62,335 nt of DNA from CALLPQ01 sp964392325 (GCA_964392325.1 CAYMPJ010000020.1:1-62335), one strand, 5' to 3'; positions 9,318 to 18,441 are shown, counted from the stretch's first letter. The notes: generated by a model from the sequence alone, not told the origin. Numbers and translations: made by a program.

Positions 9318-9839
9318 TCATCCTGAATTCGCAAGTTTTTTCATCAGTTTGGCCGCTACTTCCTTGGGGACGAATGCTGTAATATCACCATTTAATCTAG
9401 CAATTTCCTTAACAAGTCGCGATGCGATGGCCTGATATTTAAGATCAGCCATCAAAAAGACGGTCTCGATCCGTTCATTGAGGGCATCATTCATAGCCAC
9501 CATCTGATATTCATATTCAAAATCGGAAACCGCCCGAAGTCCACGAATAATCACGTCCGCCTGAATATCGTCAGCAAATTGAACGAGCAATTTATCAAAG
9601 GGCACGACCCGAACCGGCACGCCGCTCGCTTTACCGACAGGGGCAATTTCTTCGCTGACCATTTCAACGCGTTCATCAAGGGTAAATAATGGCCCCTTCC
9701 CGGCATTCACAGCAACACCAATGACCAGCTCATCAACCAGTTTTACGGCTCGCTTTATAATATCAAGATGGCCCAGTGTCATCGGATCAAATGTACCTGG
9801 ATAGAGGCCAATACGATGTCTTGTGTTTTGAGATGCCAT
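9318..9839 (-). CDS. coaD: Phosphopantetheine adenylyltransferase
   Basis: A nucleotidyltransferase of about 173 residues that makes dephospho-CoA from 4'-phosphopantetheine and ATP. The N-terminus reads GLYPGTFDPMTLGHLDII, carrying the TxGH signature of the fold; the C-terminal substrate segment is SRLVKEIARLNGDI. I chose ATG at 9839 because AAAGGA lies about 9 nt upstream and the product then starts at the usual distance from the GLYPGTFDP strand. An upstream in-frame ATG at 9866 would add nine residues. It lies just downstream of gyrA, a common order in Alphaproteobacteria. Confidence 0.95.
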   Translation of the reverse strand: MASQNTRHRIGLYPGTFDPMTLGHLDIIKRAVKLVDELVIGVAVNAGKGPLFTLDERVEMVSEEIAPVGKASGVPVRVVPFDKLLVQFADDIQADVIIRGLRAVSDFEYEYQMVAMNDALNERIETVFLMADLKYQAIASRLVKEIARLNGDITAFVPKEVAAKLMKKLANSG

Positions 9840-9886
9840 TTTGTCTTGTCCTTTTTCTGCGCTCATCGGGCAGTTAGGAAATTTGC

Positions 9887-12628
9887 TTACTCTTCGTCTT
9901 CATCCTCACCAATATCCTCGATCCGCTCAACCGATACAACTTGCTCGGAATCGCGTGTACGGAAAATTGTAACCCCTTGAGTATTTCGTCCAGCAACGCG
10001 AATATCACTGACCGGTGTACGGATCAGCTGGCCCCCATTGGTAACCAGCATAATTTCGTCCTGATCTTCGGCAGGAAAAGAAGCCACAACCCGGCCATTT
10101 CGGGGATTGGAAACAATTGCAATTATTCCCTTACCGCCACGACCGGAGGTGCGATATTCAAATGAAGATGAACGTTTGCCGTATCCATTTTCTGTTACAG
10201 TCAAAACAAATTGCTCGGCTGCACCAAAAGCAGCAATACGATCAGGAGAGAGCGCAGGCGTTTCCACATTCGATTCGCTATCATCGTCGCTATCATCCCC
10301 TTCACCAGCTGCACGGCGCATGGCGGCAGCATGTTTGAGATAAGCGCGGGCCTCTTCGGAGGTACCATCAAGGTGTCGCAAGATGGCCATTGATATTACC
10401 GAGTCGTCGGCGCCTAATTTTATTCCGCGTACCCCTGTTGATGTTCGACCAGTAAAGACACGCACATCATCGACAGGGAAGCGTATCGACATGCCTGCCG
10501 CAGTGGTAAGCAACACATCCTCATCCGGGCGACAAATTTGCACGCCAATAATACCATCTCCTTCATCGAGCTTCATAGCGATCTTGCCATTGCGATTAAC
10601 CCGCTGGAAATCAGAGAGTTTATTACGCCGTACACCGCCCGAACGGGTACCAAACATCACATGGAGACTTTCCCAAGAACCCTCATCCTCAGGGAGAGGA
10701 AGAATATTTGTCACGCGCTCGTCTGGACCAAGGGGCAATAAATTGACAAATGCTTTCCCGCGAGACTGAGGTGTTCCCTCCGGCAATCGCCAGAGTTTCA
10801 GATTATAACACATGCCCGTTGATGTGAAAAACAGGAGTGGTGTATGGGTATTTCCGACGAAGAGCTGTGCAACAAAATCCTCGTCTTTAGGACGCATACC
10901 AGCGCGCCCCTTACCACCACGTTTTTGGGCTCTGTATGTTGAGAGCGGAGTGCGCTTAACGTAGCCCGAATGGGTCACCGTCACGACCATTTCCTCGCGG
11001 GTTATAAGGTCTTCATCTTCAACCTCACCCTCCGCTTCAACCATTTTCGTGCGGCGCGGCGTCGCAAACTCATCGCGCACAGCGGTCATTTCATCCTTGA
11101 TAATTGTCAGCACCCGGTCACGGTTGCGCAATATATCGAGGTAATCGGCAATCTTCTCGGCAAGCGCTTTTAATTCATCACCAATTTCATCGCGTCCCAG
11201 AGCAGTGAGGCGTTGCAAACGTAAATCCAGAATAGCGCGGGCTTGTTCCTCGGAAAGGCGCAACATATCGCCATCGCTCATCATGTGACGCGGATCAGCA
11301 ACCAATGCCACCAATGGTGCCAAATCCTTGGCGGGCCAATCGCGTCCCATTAAAGCTTCGCGGGCAGATGCCGGATCTGGCGACCGGCGTATCAAGGCCA
11401 CCACCTCATCGATATTAGCCACAGCGATGGCAAGGCCCACCAAAATATGGGCACGATCACGCGCTTTATTGAGTTCAAATTTTGTCCGCCGGGCAATAAC
11501 CTCTTCACGGAAGGCAATAAATGATGTCAGGACATCGCGCAGACTCATTTGCTGTGGGCGGCCACCATTGAGTGCCAGCATGTTGACACCAAATGAAGTC
11601 TGTAGCTGGGAATAACGATAGAGCTGGTTGAGGACAACATCTGCTGTCGCATCACGTCGCAATTCAACAACAACACGAATACCATGACGATTTGACTCGT
11701 CCCGAATATCCGCGATTCCTTCAACTTTTTTCTCGCGCACAAGACCAGCAATACGCTCAACCATATGGGCTTTGTTAACCTGAAAAGGAATTTCTGTGAT
11801 GACTATGCCGTAACGGTCCTTGCGAATTTCCTCGATCGTTGCAACGCCGCGCATGATAACCGAGCCGCGCCCGGTCAACAGCGCCGACCGAGACCCAACA
11901 GACCCCAGAATGACGCCGCCCGTTGGAAAATCCGGGCCGGGAACGATCTCAAGCAAATCGGCATCTGATATCGCTGGATCGTCAATCATCGCAACCGTTG
12001 CATCAATAACCTCACCGAGATTATGAGGCGGGATATTTGTGGCCATTCCCACCGCAATACCGCCAGCACCATTAATCAGGAGGTTAGGAAATCGTGCAGG
12101 CAAAACCTGCGGTTCATGTTCAGACCCATCATAATTTGCCTGATAATCAACCGTATCTTTGTCGACATCTTCCAGAAGCGCTGTCGCCACTTTTTCCATG
12201 CGTACTTCTGTGTAGCGATAAGCTGCCGGTGGGTCGCCATCAATGGACCCGAAATTTCCCTGACCATCAAGGAGCGGCAAACGCATGGAGAAATCTTGCG
12301 CCATACGCACCAGAGCATCATAGACCGATTGGTCACCATGAGGGTGATACTTACCAATAACATCGCCAACAACCCGCGCCGATTTGCGATAAGGCTTGTT
12401 GTGGTGATTACCATTTTCCTGCATCGACCAGAGAATACGCCTGTGGACAGGCTTTAAGCCGTCACGCGTATCGGGAATGGCCCGGCTCACGATCACGCTC
12501 ATCGCATAATCGAGATAGGAGCGACGCATCTCTTCTTCGATAGCTATAGAATTTTCGGCGTTCTCGTGAAGGCCGTTATTTTCATTTTCGTTATCTTCTG
12601 GCGGGGTATCGTTCTTGTCGTCGCTCAC
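9887..12628 (-). CDS. gyrA: DNA gyrase subunit A
   Basis: A 913-residue GyrA, the DNA-breaking and rejoining subunit of gyrase. The winged-helix region contains the active-site tyrosine in AAYRYTEVRM. The C-terminal wrapping domain carries the GyrA box QKRGGKG and repeated GxxI/V blade strands. The acidic tail EDIGEDEDEE is typical of the group. In the quinolone-determining region the sequence is HPHGDQSVYDALVRM, so the residue matching E. coli Ser83 is Gln100, with Ser101 next and Asp104 (E. coli Asp87) kept. The N-terminal 25 residues are acidic and poorly conserved. The coaD gene follows closely. Confidence 0.97.
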   Translation of the reverse strand: MSDDKNDTPPEDNENENNGLHENAENSIAIEEEMRRSYLDYAMSVIVSRAIPDTRDGLKPVHRRILWSMQENGNHHNKPYRKSARVVGDVIGKYHPHGDQSVYDALVRMAQDFSMRLPLLDGQGNFGSIDGDPPAAYRYTEVRMEKVATALLEDVDKDTVDYQANYDGSEHEPQVLPARFPNLLINGAGGIAVGMATNIPPHNLGEVIDATVAMIDDPAISDADLLEIVPGPDFPTGGVILGSVGSRSALLTGRGSVIMRGVATIEEIRKDRYGIVITEIPFQVNKAHMVERIAGLVREKKVEGIADIRDESNRHGIRVVVELRRDATADVVLNQLYRYSQLQTSFGVNMLALNGGRPQQMSLRDVLTSFIAFREEVIARRTKFELNKARDRAHILVGLAIAVANIDEVVALIRRSPDPASAREALMGRDWPAKDLAPLVALVADPRHMMSDGDMLRLSEEQARAILDLRLQRLTALGRDEIGDELKALAEKIADYLDILRNRDRVLTIIKDEMTAVRDEFATPRRTKMVEAEGEVEDEDLITREEMVVTVTHSGYVKRTPLSTYRAQKRGGKGRAGMRPKDEDFVAQLFVGNTHTPLLFFTSTGMCYNLKLWRLPEGTPQSRGKAFVNLLPLGPDERVTNILPLPEDEGSWESLHVMFGTRSGGVRRNKLSDFQRVNRNGKIAMKLDEGDGIIGVQICRPDEDVLLTTAAGMSIRFPVDDVRVFTGRTSTGVRGIKLGADDSVISMAILRHLDGTSEEARAYLKHAAAMRRAAGEGDDSDDDSESNVETPALSPDRIAAFGAAEQFVLTVTENGYGKRSSSFEYRTSGRGGKGIIAIVSNPRNGRVVASFPAEDQDEIMLVTNGGQLIRTPVSDIRVAGRNTQGVTIFRTRDSEQVVSVERIEDIGEDEDEE

Positions 12629-12755
12629 GAAATATCCTGATGTTTTTGTAAACCCTCATCAACATGCTTTATCGGCGTGAATCAGGTCAAAAAGAGATAG
12701 TGGGGCGTAGCATTTGTATCAGCTCCCAGCAAGAAAATCCTAAGGTTTTATGACG

Positions 12756-12807
12756 CAAAAAAGCGCCCGGGACAGTTGCAGAAAAAAGCACTGCAATTGC
12801 CTCGGGC
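12756..12807 (-). terminator. Intrinsic terminator after the EF-hand gene
   Basis: A long interrupted stem pairs GCCCGGG (12765-12771) with CTCGGGC (12801-12807) and, inside it, CAGTTGCAG with CTGCAATTG. On the minus strand it runs into six U at 12757-12762. It separates the EF-hand gene from gyrA. Confidence 0.85.
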
Positions 12808-12836
12808 ACTCATATTAATTCTTGTAAGCTAAGTCC

Positions 12837-13397
12837 TTATCGCGCTGCGCGTTTTGCCATCAAGGCCTCTAGCTCAGCCCGGGTAACCGCACCATCGCCA
12901 TTTGCATCAGCCTTTTTCAGAACTTTGCGGAATTTACCCTTTTTACCTTTTTTGCCTTTTCCGTGGCCCTCGCCTCTGCGCTCACCGCGACTGGCATGGC
13001 GTTCGCCTTTTTCTTTCATGGCAGAGAATTCTTCAAGGGTAAGAGCACCGTCACCGTCAACATCGCGGGCCGCAAATCGCTCGCCAGAACGCTCCGCACG
13101 ATTGGCAGCACGTTCACTTCTTTTAGCGTCTTTGGCTGCCTGCATCTCTTCTTTTGTGATGACACCGTCATTATTAGCGTCAATTTTTGCAAATTTTTCC
13201 GCCTTTTTTGCATCCCGGTCGGACTGATCGATGACACCATCCTGATTTACGTCAAAGCGCTCCATAATGCGGTCAACGCGTTCAGCGGCTGCTTCCGGGC
13301 TTAAGGGCTCGCCCTTATGCTTTGCTGACGCATGGGCGGTCAACATTAGAGCTGAACTCATTACAAGCGCTGTCATTAATACTTTCGTAGTCTTCAT
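12837..13397 (-). CDS. Periplasmic protein with four EF-hands
   Basis: A 186-residue exported protein with a signal peptide ending in HASA (about residue 25). Four 12-residue EF loops are visible: DVNQDGVIDQSD (49-60), DANNDGVITKEE (73-84), DVDGDGALTLEE (112-123) and DANGDGAVTRAE (164-175). All have the calcium-coordinating Asp/Asn pattern; the first ends in Asp instead of the usual Glu. A very basic Gly/Lys stretch (about 138-162) sits between loops 3 and 4. It probably binds calcium and could also act as a sensor or buffer; its target is unknown. It is monocistronic, with its own terminator. Confidence 0.85.
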   Translation of the reverse strand: MKTTKVLMTALVMSSALMLTAHASAKHKGEPLSPEAAAERVDRIMERFDVNQDGVIDQSDRDAKKAEKFAKIDANNDGVITKEEMQAAKDAKRSERAANRAERSGERFAARDVDGDGALTLEEFSAMKEKGERHASRGERRGEGHGKGKKGKKGKFRKVLKKADANGDGAVTRAELEALMAKRAAR

Positions 13398-13723
13398 GGT
13401 TCCATTCCTTAAAGTTAATTTTTCCGTATGCTGTATGTTTACAAATACCCAATAGACAATTCCGGGCCCTCAATAGTCTGAATATGCGCAAATTCAAAAT
13501 TTCGCGCGGATGCTCAGTCGACACATTTTGTTTTCATCACATGTTCTTTCTCGTGGGCATGTTCTTTTTCATGAACACCGAGCACTTACTATTACCCCAT
13601 TTAAAAATGACTGAATGTAATTTACTTACATTTCGCCACACCTAAACATTACCATATCATGCCAATGCATACAAAGCCGACTATCGAAAATTATACTCAG
13701 TTTATCTCATTGGAGGGGTTAAA
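13398..13723. other. Intergenic region with palindrome and short repeats
   Basis: This 326-bp gap upstream of the EF-hand gene has no supportable gene. It holds a perfect inverted repeat AATGTAA-N5-TTACATT (13614-13632) and two 10-bp direct copies of CATGTTCTTT at 13540 and 13558 (18-bp period). These look like regulatory sites for the leftward EF-hand gene. Confidence 0.5.
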
Positions 13724-14209
13724 TTATGACCTTTTCATGGCGCATACGATTTCATCAAGCGTTGAGAGAAAGCGCGACCGGTCAGACTTTGAAAAGGGCG
13801 GCGGTCCGCCTATTTGATCACCGCCGCCGCGCAAATCCGCCATAATTGCACGTACAGCAATAGCACTACCGATAGTATCATGAGTAAAGGCTTTGCCATT
13901 TGGTGCCAATACCGGCGCACTCATTTTCAATGCGCGCTCTGCAAGCAGAATATCGGCAGTAATCACAATTGTATTTTCTCGCGCGCGTTCAGCAATATAA
14001 TCATCAGCGGCGTCGAACCCATCGCTTACAATCACCATAGAGATTAAAGGATGGCGCGGAACACGAATACCATTATTGGCAACCAGAATAACAGCTATTT
14101 CATGGCGAAAGGCAACTTTATAAACTTCCTCTTTCACCGGACACGCGTCCCCATCGACGAGGATGGTTATTGCGCCATCGTCGCTTTGCGCGCGCGCCTC
14201 ATTTATCAT
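13724..14209 (-). CDS. yaiI: UPF0178/YaiI-family protein (DUF188)
   Basis: A 161-residue member of the YaiI/UPF0178 family (DUF188), whose fold resembles PIN-type nucleases. The family motif TILVDGDACPVKEEVYKVA is present, as are DGFDAADDYIAE and ITADILLAERAL, and the GPPPF element near the C-terminus. The biochemical role of the family is unknown. It starts 3 nt after the stop of the carboxylesterase gene, so the two should share a message. No signal peptide is visible, so it is cytoplasmic. Confidence 0.85.
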   Translation of the reverse strand: MINEARAQSDDGAITILVDGDACPVKEEVYKVAFRHEIAVILVANNGIRVPRHPLISMVIVSDGFDAADDYIAERARENTIVITADILLAERALKMSAPVLAPNGKAFTHDTIGSAIAVRAIMADLRGGGDQIGGPPPFSKSDRSRFLSTLDEIVCAMKRS

Positions 14210-14212
14210 AAA

Positions 14213-15997
14213 TCAGCGCCCACTGACGGATTTTGAAGTTGAAGAACAAATTAATTGTTGGCTCTCTTTCAGTTCTGGAACCCAAGCAGTGATAGCAACA
14301 GCTATTTTACATCGCTTCTTCTCATCAACTCTTTTTTCCGCTTGAAGGTCAGCATACAGCCTTTTTAGGGTATCGCCACCTGGAATGGTTTCAATGCCAC
14401 GATCATTCTTTTTACGCACCGCGTCAAAACGCAACAAAGTCCCGTTATTTTCTGAATATTGCGGCCACCTTAACAATTTCTCGCCTGACGGAACTCCATC
14501 TCTGGCAAAAGAAGCCCAATACTGCCCCATAGCACGACTTAAAACTTCCCGGCTAGCCGCAGTTTTTTTCTGGAACATATGCTTATCGGCTGAACCTAAA
14601 AGCTTAAACCGATTAAACACAAAGGGGATTTCCATCGCATGAGCAGCGCCCAGCATTTTGGATAAATCCGTAAATAGAATTTTACCGCCATCATCCCAAT
14701 CAAAACGATATCCATATACATTTTGATGACCGGCAGCACTCATCGCTGCAGCTGGTGCGTCCACGGAGCGTATCCGCCACACGCGGCTGGAATAATCAGA
14801 ACCGGTATCATAGAGTTTTTGATCTCTAGCCTGGTAGAACACACCAAAACGTTTGCGCGTTAAACTAGGATTTGCGAGTTGAAACAGTTTCATTTCATCT
14901 CTGTTAGCCCCTGTCATAATGGGTACAGCATGAAAAGTTTCTGTCGAAGTAAAGGCCTCGCGCAATGGGGTCGATGGTATAACTTTGCCGTCGCGAATAA
15001 TTGTCGGGAGCTGGGTAAATCCAGTGCCAATATCATAGGCGTTGAAAAGTTCTTGAACCGTCAGCCCGCGCAACGCTTCGAGCTGGTTGCTCCCGACCTT
15101 TTGAGTAACTTTCTTCACGCTATTGACTTCATCCCCTGAAGCGCCGCTTGCGTCATCAAATGTAACACTGTCAAAACTGCCCGATTGAATGATCGCCCGA
15201 TGAAACAGACCTTTTGCCTTTGGCGCGGCCAGTAGGCTCACAACATTATGCCCCCCTGCACTTTCACCGAAAATGGTCACAAGATCAGGGTTCCCGCCAA
15301 ATGCAGATGCATTATCACGCACCCATTCCAATGCCGCGATCAAATCAAGAATCGCGTAATTTGCCCCCTGATCCGCAAGATCGGGATGGGCAAAAAAGCC
15401 GAGCGGTCCAAGTCGATATTGTACGCCAACAACAATGACATTCTCATTCACGGCCAATTTATGGGCTTTATAGATTTGCGGAGAACCAGAAACATTACCG
15501 CCGCCATGGATCCAGACCATGACAGGAAGAGGCTTTTTATTCTCGCTTCCATCCGCAAGTGCATTCACGGGTGCATAGACATCAAGGGTCAGGCAATCTT
15601 CTGAACCGGCCAGCTCTCCATATTCTAGCCCTTCAATTTCATTGAAACTATTTGCTGTTTGCGGGCATCGGGGGCCAAATTCTGTGACCTCTCTGATGCC
15701 ATCCCAAGCAGGTGCAGCCTGGGGTGCCCGCCAGCGATTTTCACCTTCCGTGGAGGCTGCATAGGGAATAGAGCGCCAAACATGCGCACCATTTTCCTCT
15801 ATTGACCCAATGATGTCGCCATGACTAATCGTACGCTTTGTTGCCTCAACCGCCTGGGTATTGGTGCCCAGACTATCGCCATTTTGCGCATCAGCCGACT
15901 GGAAAGAGATAGCCCAACCTATTCCACTGAAGGCACAAAATGCTGCTCCGATAAGAGCATATTGCAAAACACGTTTTGAAATAAAATTAGCTGACAC
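14213..15997 (-). CDS. Exported type B carboxylesterase
   Basis: A 594-residue alpha/beta-hydrolase of the carboxylesterase type B (COesterase) family. An N-terminal hydrophobic segment (about residues 13-31) indicates export or anchoring. The oxyanion motif HGGG is at 164-167 and the nucleophile Ser246 lies in GESAGG. The signature SEDCLTLDVYAPV is at about 132-144, and the conserved His is in AAHAMEIPFVF. The family splits esters of carboxylic acids; the substrate is not evident. The tail ends in a Cys-containing, Lys-rich region. It is co-directional with, and 3 nt from, the YaiI gene. Confidence 0.9.
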   Translation of the reverse strand: MSANFISKRVLQYALIGAAFCAFSGIGWAISFQSADAQNGDSLGTNTQAVEATKRTISHGDIIGSIEENGAHVWRSIPYAASTEGENRWRAPQAAPAWDGIREVTEFGPRCPQTANSFNEIEGLEYGELAGSEDCLTLDVYAPVNALADGSENKKPLPVMVWIHGGGNVSGSPQIYKAHKLAVNENVIVVGVQYRLGPLGFFAHPDLADQGANYAILDLIAALEWVRDNASAFGGNPDLVTIFGESAGGHNVVSLLAAPKAKGLFHRAIIQSGSFDSVTFDDASGASGDEVNSVKKVTQKVGSNQLEALRGLTVQELFNAYDIGTGFTQLPTIIRDGKVIPSTPLREAFTSTETFHAVPIMTGANRDEMKLFQLANPSLTRKRFGVFYQARDQKLYDTGSDYSSRVWRIRSVDAPAAAMSAAGHQNVYGYRFDWDDGGKILFTDLSKMLGAAHAMEIPFVFNRFKLLGSADKHMFQKKTAASREVLSRAMGQYWASFARDGVPSGEKLLRWPQYSENNGTLLRFDAVRKKNDRGIETIPGGDTLKRLYADLQAEKRVDEKKRCKIAVAITAWVPELKESQQLICSSTSKSVSGR

Positions 15998-16170
15998 CTG
16001 AGCACCTCTTTATATTTTAATTTATGGGGATGATCTTACAGTAAAGTCTCATCGCTTTCCAAGCCTCAACAACATCTGGCTGTTGCAGATGTGAAGTCAG
16101 GTGCAATCGAAGAGGATGTGGGCCTAGGCGATTAATGCCTATCGGAACCCGATGTCAGATGTAGCAAAAT

Positions 16171-16941
16171 TTAGATCAAGCCCGCCAATGGGCTAGAAGG
16201 GTCAGCATATCGCCTTTTACCCATGCGTCCTGCAAGGTAGCCCTCTCGCCCGGCGATAACCGCATGGCGCATAGCGCTTGCCATTAAAATCGGGTCTTTT
16301 GCCTCGGCAATTGCCGTATTCATCAAAACCCCATCACACCCAAGCTCCATCGCCATGGCGGCATCCGAAGGCGTACCAACACCTGCATCCACAATAACCG
16401 GGACGCTCGATTGCTCGACGATCAGACGAATATTGACCGGATTTTGTATCCCGAGCCCCGAGCCAATCAGCGAGCCAAGCGGCATGATCGCACAACACCC
16501 CGCATCTTCGAGCTTTCGCGCATAGACAGGATCGTCAGAGCAGTAGACCATCACCTGAAACCCATCCTCGATAAGCAGCTTTGCCGCTCTCAAGGTTTCC
16601 TCCATATCCGGATAGAGGGTTTTCTGATCGGCTAAAACTTCCAGTTTCACCAGATCCCAGCCCCCTGCCTCTCTGGCAAGACGCAATGTACGCATCGCAT
16701 CATCAGCGGTAAAACACCCGGCAGTATTGGGCAGATAGGTATATTTTTTCTGGTCAATATAATCGACAAGCATTGGTTGATCGGGATCGCTAACATTGAC
16801 CCTGCGCATAGCAACAGTCACCATCTGCGCACCGGCCGCTTCCGCAGCCCTGGCATTTTGCTCGTAATCTTTATATTTGCCAGTTCCCACAATCAGACGG
16901 GAGGTAAATTCACGTCCAGCTATTACTAATTTATCATCCAT
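16171..16941 (-). CDS. thiG: Thiazole synthase
   Basis: A 256-residue TIM-barrel enzyme that forms the thiazole phosphate of thiamine from deoxyxylulose phosphate, dehydroglycine and ThiS thiocarboxylate. Recognisable parts are LIVGTGKYKD near the N-terminus, the LVKLEVLADQKTLYPD segment with the Schiff-base lysine region, and VIVDAGVGTPSDAAMAMELG with the phosphate-binding loop. I chose ATG at 16941; with it the protein has the family's usual length, and AAGAG lies upstream. An upstream frame extension to 17016 would overlap thiS. thiS lies 28 nt upstream. No other thiamine genes are in the window. Confidence 0.95.
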   Translation of the reverse strand: MDDKLVIAGREFTSRLIVGTGKYKDYEQNARAAEAAGAQMVTVAMRRVNVSDPDQPMLVDYIDQKKYTYLPNTAGCFTADDAMRTLRLAREAGGWDLVKLEVLADQKTLYPDMEETLRAAKLLIEDGFQVMVYCSDDPVYARKLEDAGCCAIMPLGSLIGSGLGIQNPVNIRLIVEQSSVPVIVDAGVGTPSDAAMAMELGCDGVLMNTAIAEAKDPILMASAMRHAVIAGREGYLAGRMGKRRYADPSSPLAGLI

Positions 16942-16969
16942 ATTTATAGCACTCTTGGTTTGTTCAGCC

Positions 16970-17170
16970 TCATCCGCCGCCAACAAATTGAACAATCTCA
17001 ATCCGGTCGCCTTCATTTAATTGGGTCTTTGAGTAGGCAGATTTAGGGACAATTTCCAGATTACGCTCAACCGCAATTTTACGCGGTTCAATACTCAACG
17101 CGTCCAGCAAGGTGAGGATATTGGCTGGGGCCGGTATCACTTTATTATCACCATTTAGAATAATATTCAT
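16970..17170 (-). CDS. thiS: Sulfur carrier protein ThiS
   Basis: A 66-residue ubiquitin-like sulfur carrier ending in Gly-Gly-Gly, whose C-terminus is thiocarboxylated to give sulfur to thiazole synthase. Typical features are the N-terminal MNIILNGD strand and the GDRIEIVQFVGGG end. It is short and sits immediately upstream of thiG, the usual order. Upstream there is no TPP-riboswitch signature (no CUGAGA with its usual partners) that I could find. A perfect palindrome lies between this gene and aroQ. Confidence 0.92.
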   Translation of the reverse strand: MNIILNGDNKVIPAPANILTLLDALSIEPRKIAVERNLEIVPKSAYSKTQLNEGDRIEIVQFVGGG

Positions 17171-17284
17171 GGTTTGATCTTATTGTAAAAACTGTACACT
17201 CGGTGACCTACACTTAATGGCTTTAACTTGCAAAAGCTGGCCAAAGGCCGATATAGCATTCAATGTAATACCAAGCCCGTTATA

Positions 17285-17307
17285 CTGTCAGGTACGCAAC
17301 CTGACAG
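17285..17307. promoter_or_regulatory. Perfect inverted repeat between thiS and aroQ
   Basis: CTGTCAGGT at 17285-17293 and ACCTGACAG at 17299-17307 are exact reverse complements with a 5-nt spacer. It lies in a 244-bp divergent gap and could be an operator dyad. As RNA it makes a 9-bp hairpin without a U-tract on either side, so a terminator is unlikely. Confidence 0.55.
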
Positions 17308-17414
17308 GAAAAAACAAGGTTCGAGTTATCTTAAATAAATAACTATGCCGGCTACCAGATTCTCGACCAAGGAAAGCCAGCCCTTATAATCCGCCTATTA
17401 GAAGGTCCGCAGCC

Positions 17415-17879
17415 ATGCCCAAATCCGCGTCACCAAAAACCATTACCATACTTAATGGCCCAAACCTCAATTTGCTTGGTGTTCGCGAACCCGAAATTTA
17501 CGGCACCCAAACACTTGGCGATATAGAAGCCACAAGCAGGAAAACCGCCAAGTCTTTAGGATATGCCCTCTCCTTTGAACAAACCAACAGCGAATCTGCG
17601 CTTATCGAGCATGTTCATGGGGCGCTGACAAACAAAATTGACGGACTCATAATAAATCCCGGGGCTTTCACCCATACATCCATCGCATTACACGATGCTT
17701 TGGCTGCTCTTACCATTCCCAAAATCGAGTTACACCTTTCCAATATCCATGCCCGTGAAGACTTTCGGCACAAATCCTATGTCGCCCCGGTTGCAACAGG
17801 CATAATTTGCGGCTTTGGTGCCCATGGCTATGAGCTGGCCCTAAATGCAATGCATAATCTTCTCACACACCCCAAATAG
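17415..17879 (+). CDS. aroQ: Type II 3-dehydroquinate dehydratase
   Basis: A 154-residue type II dehydroquinase that dehydrates 3-dehydroquinate in the shikimate pathway. The motif ILNGPNLNLLGVREPEIYG is at the N-terminus with the catalytic Tyr, and the catalytic His region HLSNIHAREDFRHKSY follows. It leads the aroQ-accB-accC cluster found in many Proteobacteria; the gap to accB is 91 bp. Length is standard. Confidence 0.96.
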   Translation: MPKSASPKTITILNGPNLNLLGVREPEIYGTQTLGDIEATSRKTAKSLGYALSFEQTNSESALIEHVHGALTNKIDGLIINPGAFTHTSIALHDALAALTIPKIELHLSNIHAREDFRHKSYVAPVATGIICGFGAHGYELALNAMHNLLTHPK

Positions 17880-17970
17880 ACGCGTAAATTTGTTTTCAAG
17901 TCTCGACATCAGCGCGCGCAATGCCTAAACAGTTTTTTGATTCAAGATTCCATAAATAGGACGCCGCTCT

Positions 17971-18441
17971 ATGGCCGAAAAACAAAAAACCAAAACCCTT
18001 GATCTGGAAGCTGGCTGGATAAGAGAACTCGCTGAGATTTTATCGGATACCGGCCTGACAGAAGTTGAGATTGAAAAAGACGACATCAGACTTCGAGTCT
18101 CTCGTCAGGGCGGAGTTTCCAGTGTTTCCGCAGCGATTGCACCAGTGACACCATCGCCATCGAAACCGGCAACCACCGAACCAGCTCAAACCGCCACTCC
18201 CGATCACCCCGGCACAATTAGATCCCCTATTGTCGGTACAGCTTATTTGTCCCCCTCTCCCGGATCACCCGCTTTTGTGAAAGTTGGCGATAAAGTTACA
18301 GAAGGACAAACTGTGATGATTGTTGAGGCAATGAAAACCATGAACCCAATCACCGCAACACGAAGCGGAACCGTGAATTCAATCATTATCTCTGACGCTC
18401 AACCTGTCGAGTTCGATGATCCTCTCATGGTAATTGAATAA
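17971..18441 (+). CDS. accB: Biotin carboxyl carrier protein of acetyl-CoA carboxylase
   Basis: A 156-residue BCCP that carries the biotin used for acetyl-CoA carboxylation in fatty-acid synthesis. The biotinylated lysine is Lys122 in VEAMKTMNPI. An Ala/Pro/Ser/Thr-rich linker (about residues 50-80) joins the N-terminal dimerising part to the biotinyl domain, a common arrangement. accC follows 78 bp downstream. Confidence 0.96.
   Translation: MAEKQKTKTLDLEAGWIRELAEILSDTGLTEVEIEKDDIRLRVSRQGGVSSVSAAIAPVTPSPSKPATTEPAQTATPDHPGTIRSPIVGTAYLSPSPGSPAFVKVGDKVTEGQTVMIVEAMKTMNPITATRSGTVNSIIISDAQPVEFDDPLMVIE

Noticed and set aside
12023..12457. Frame of 144 residues inside gyrA on the opposite strand
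   Set aside because: It is fully inside gyrA in another frame and has no motif.
17308..17330. T-arm-like GGTTCGAG near 17315
   Set aside because: No acceptor, D or anticodon stems surround it, and the loop does not fit a tRNA T-loop.
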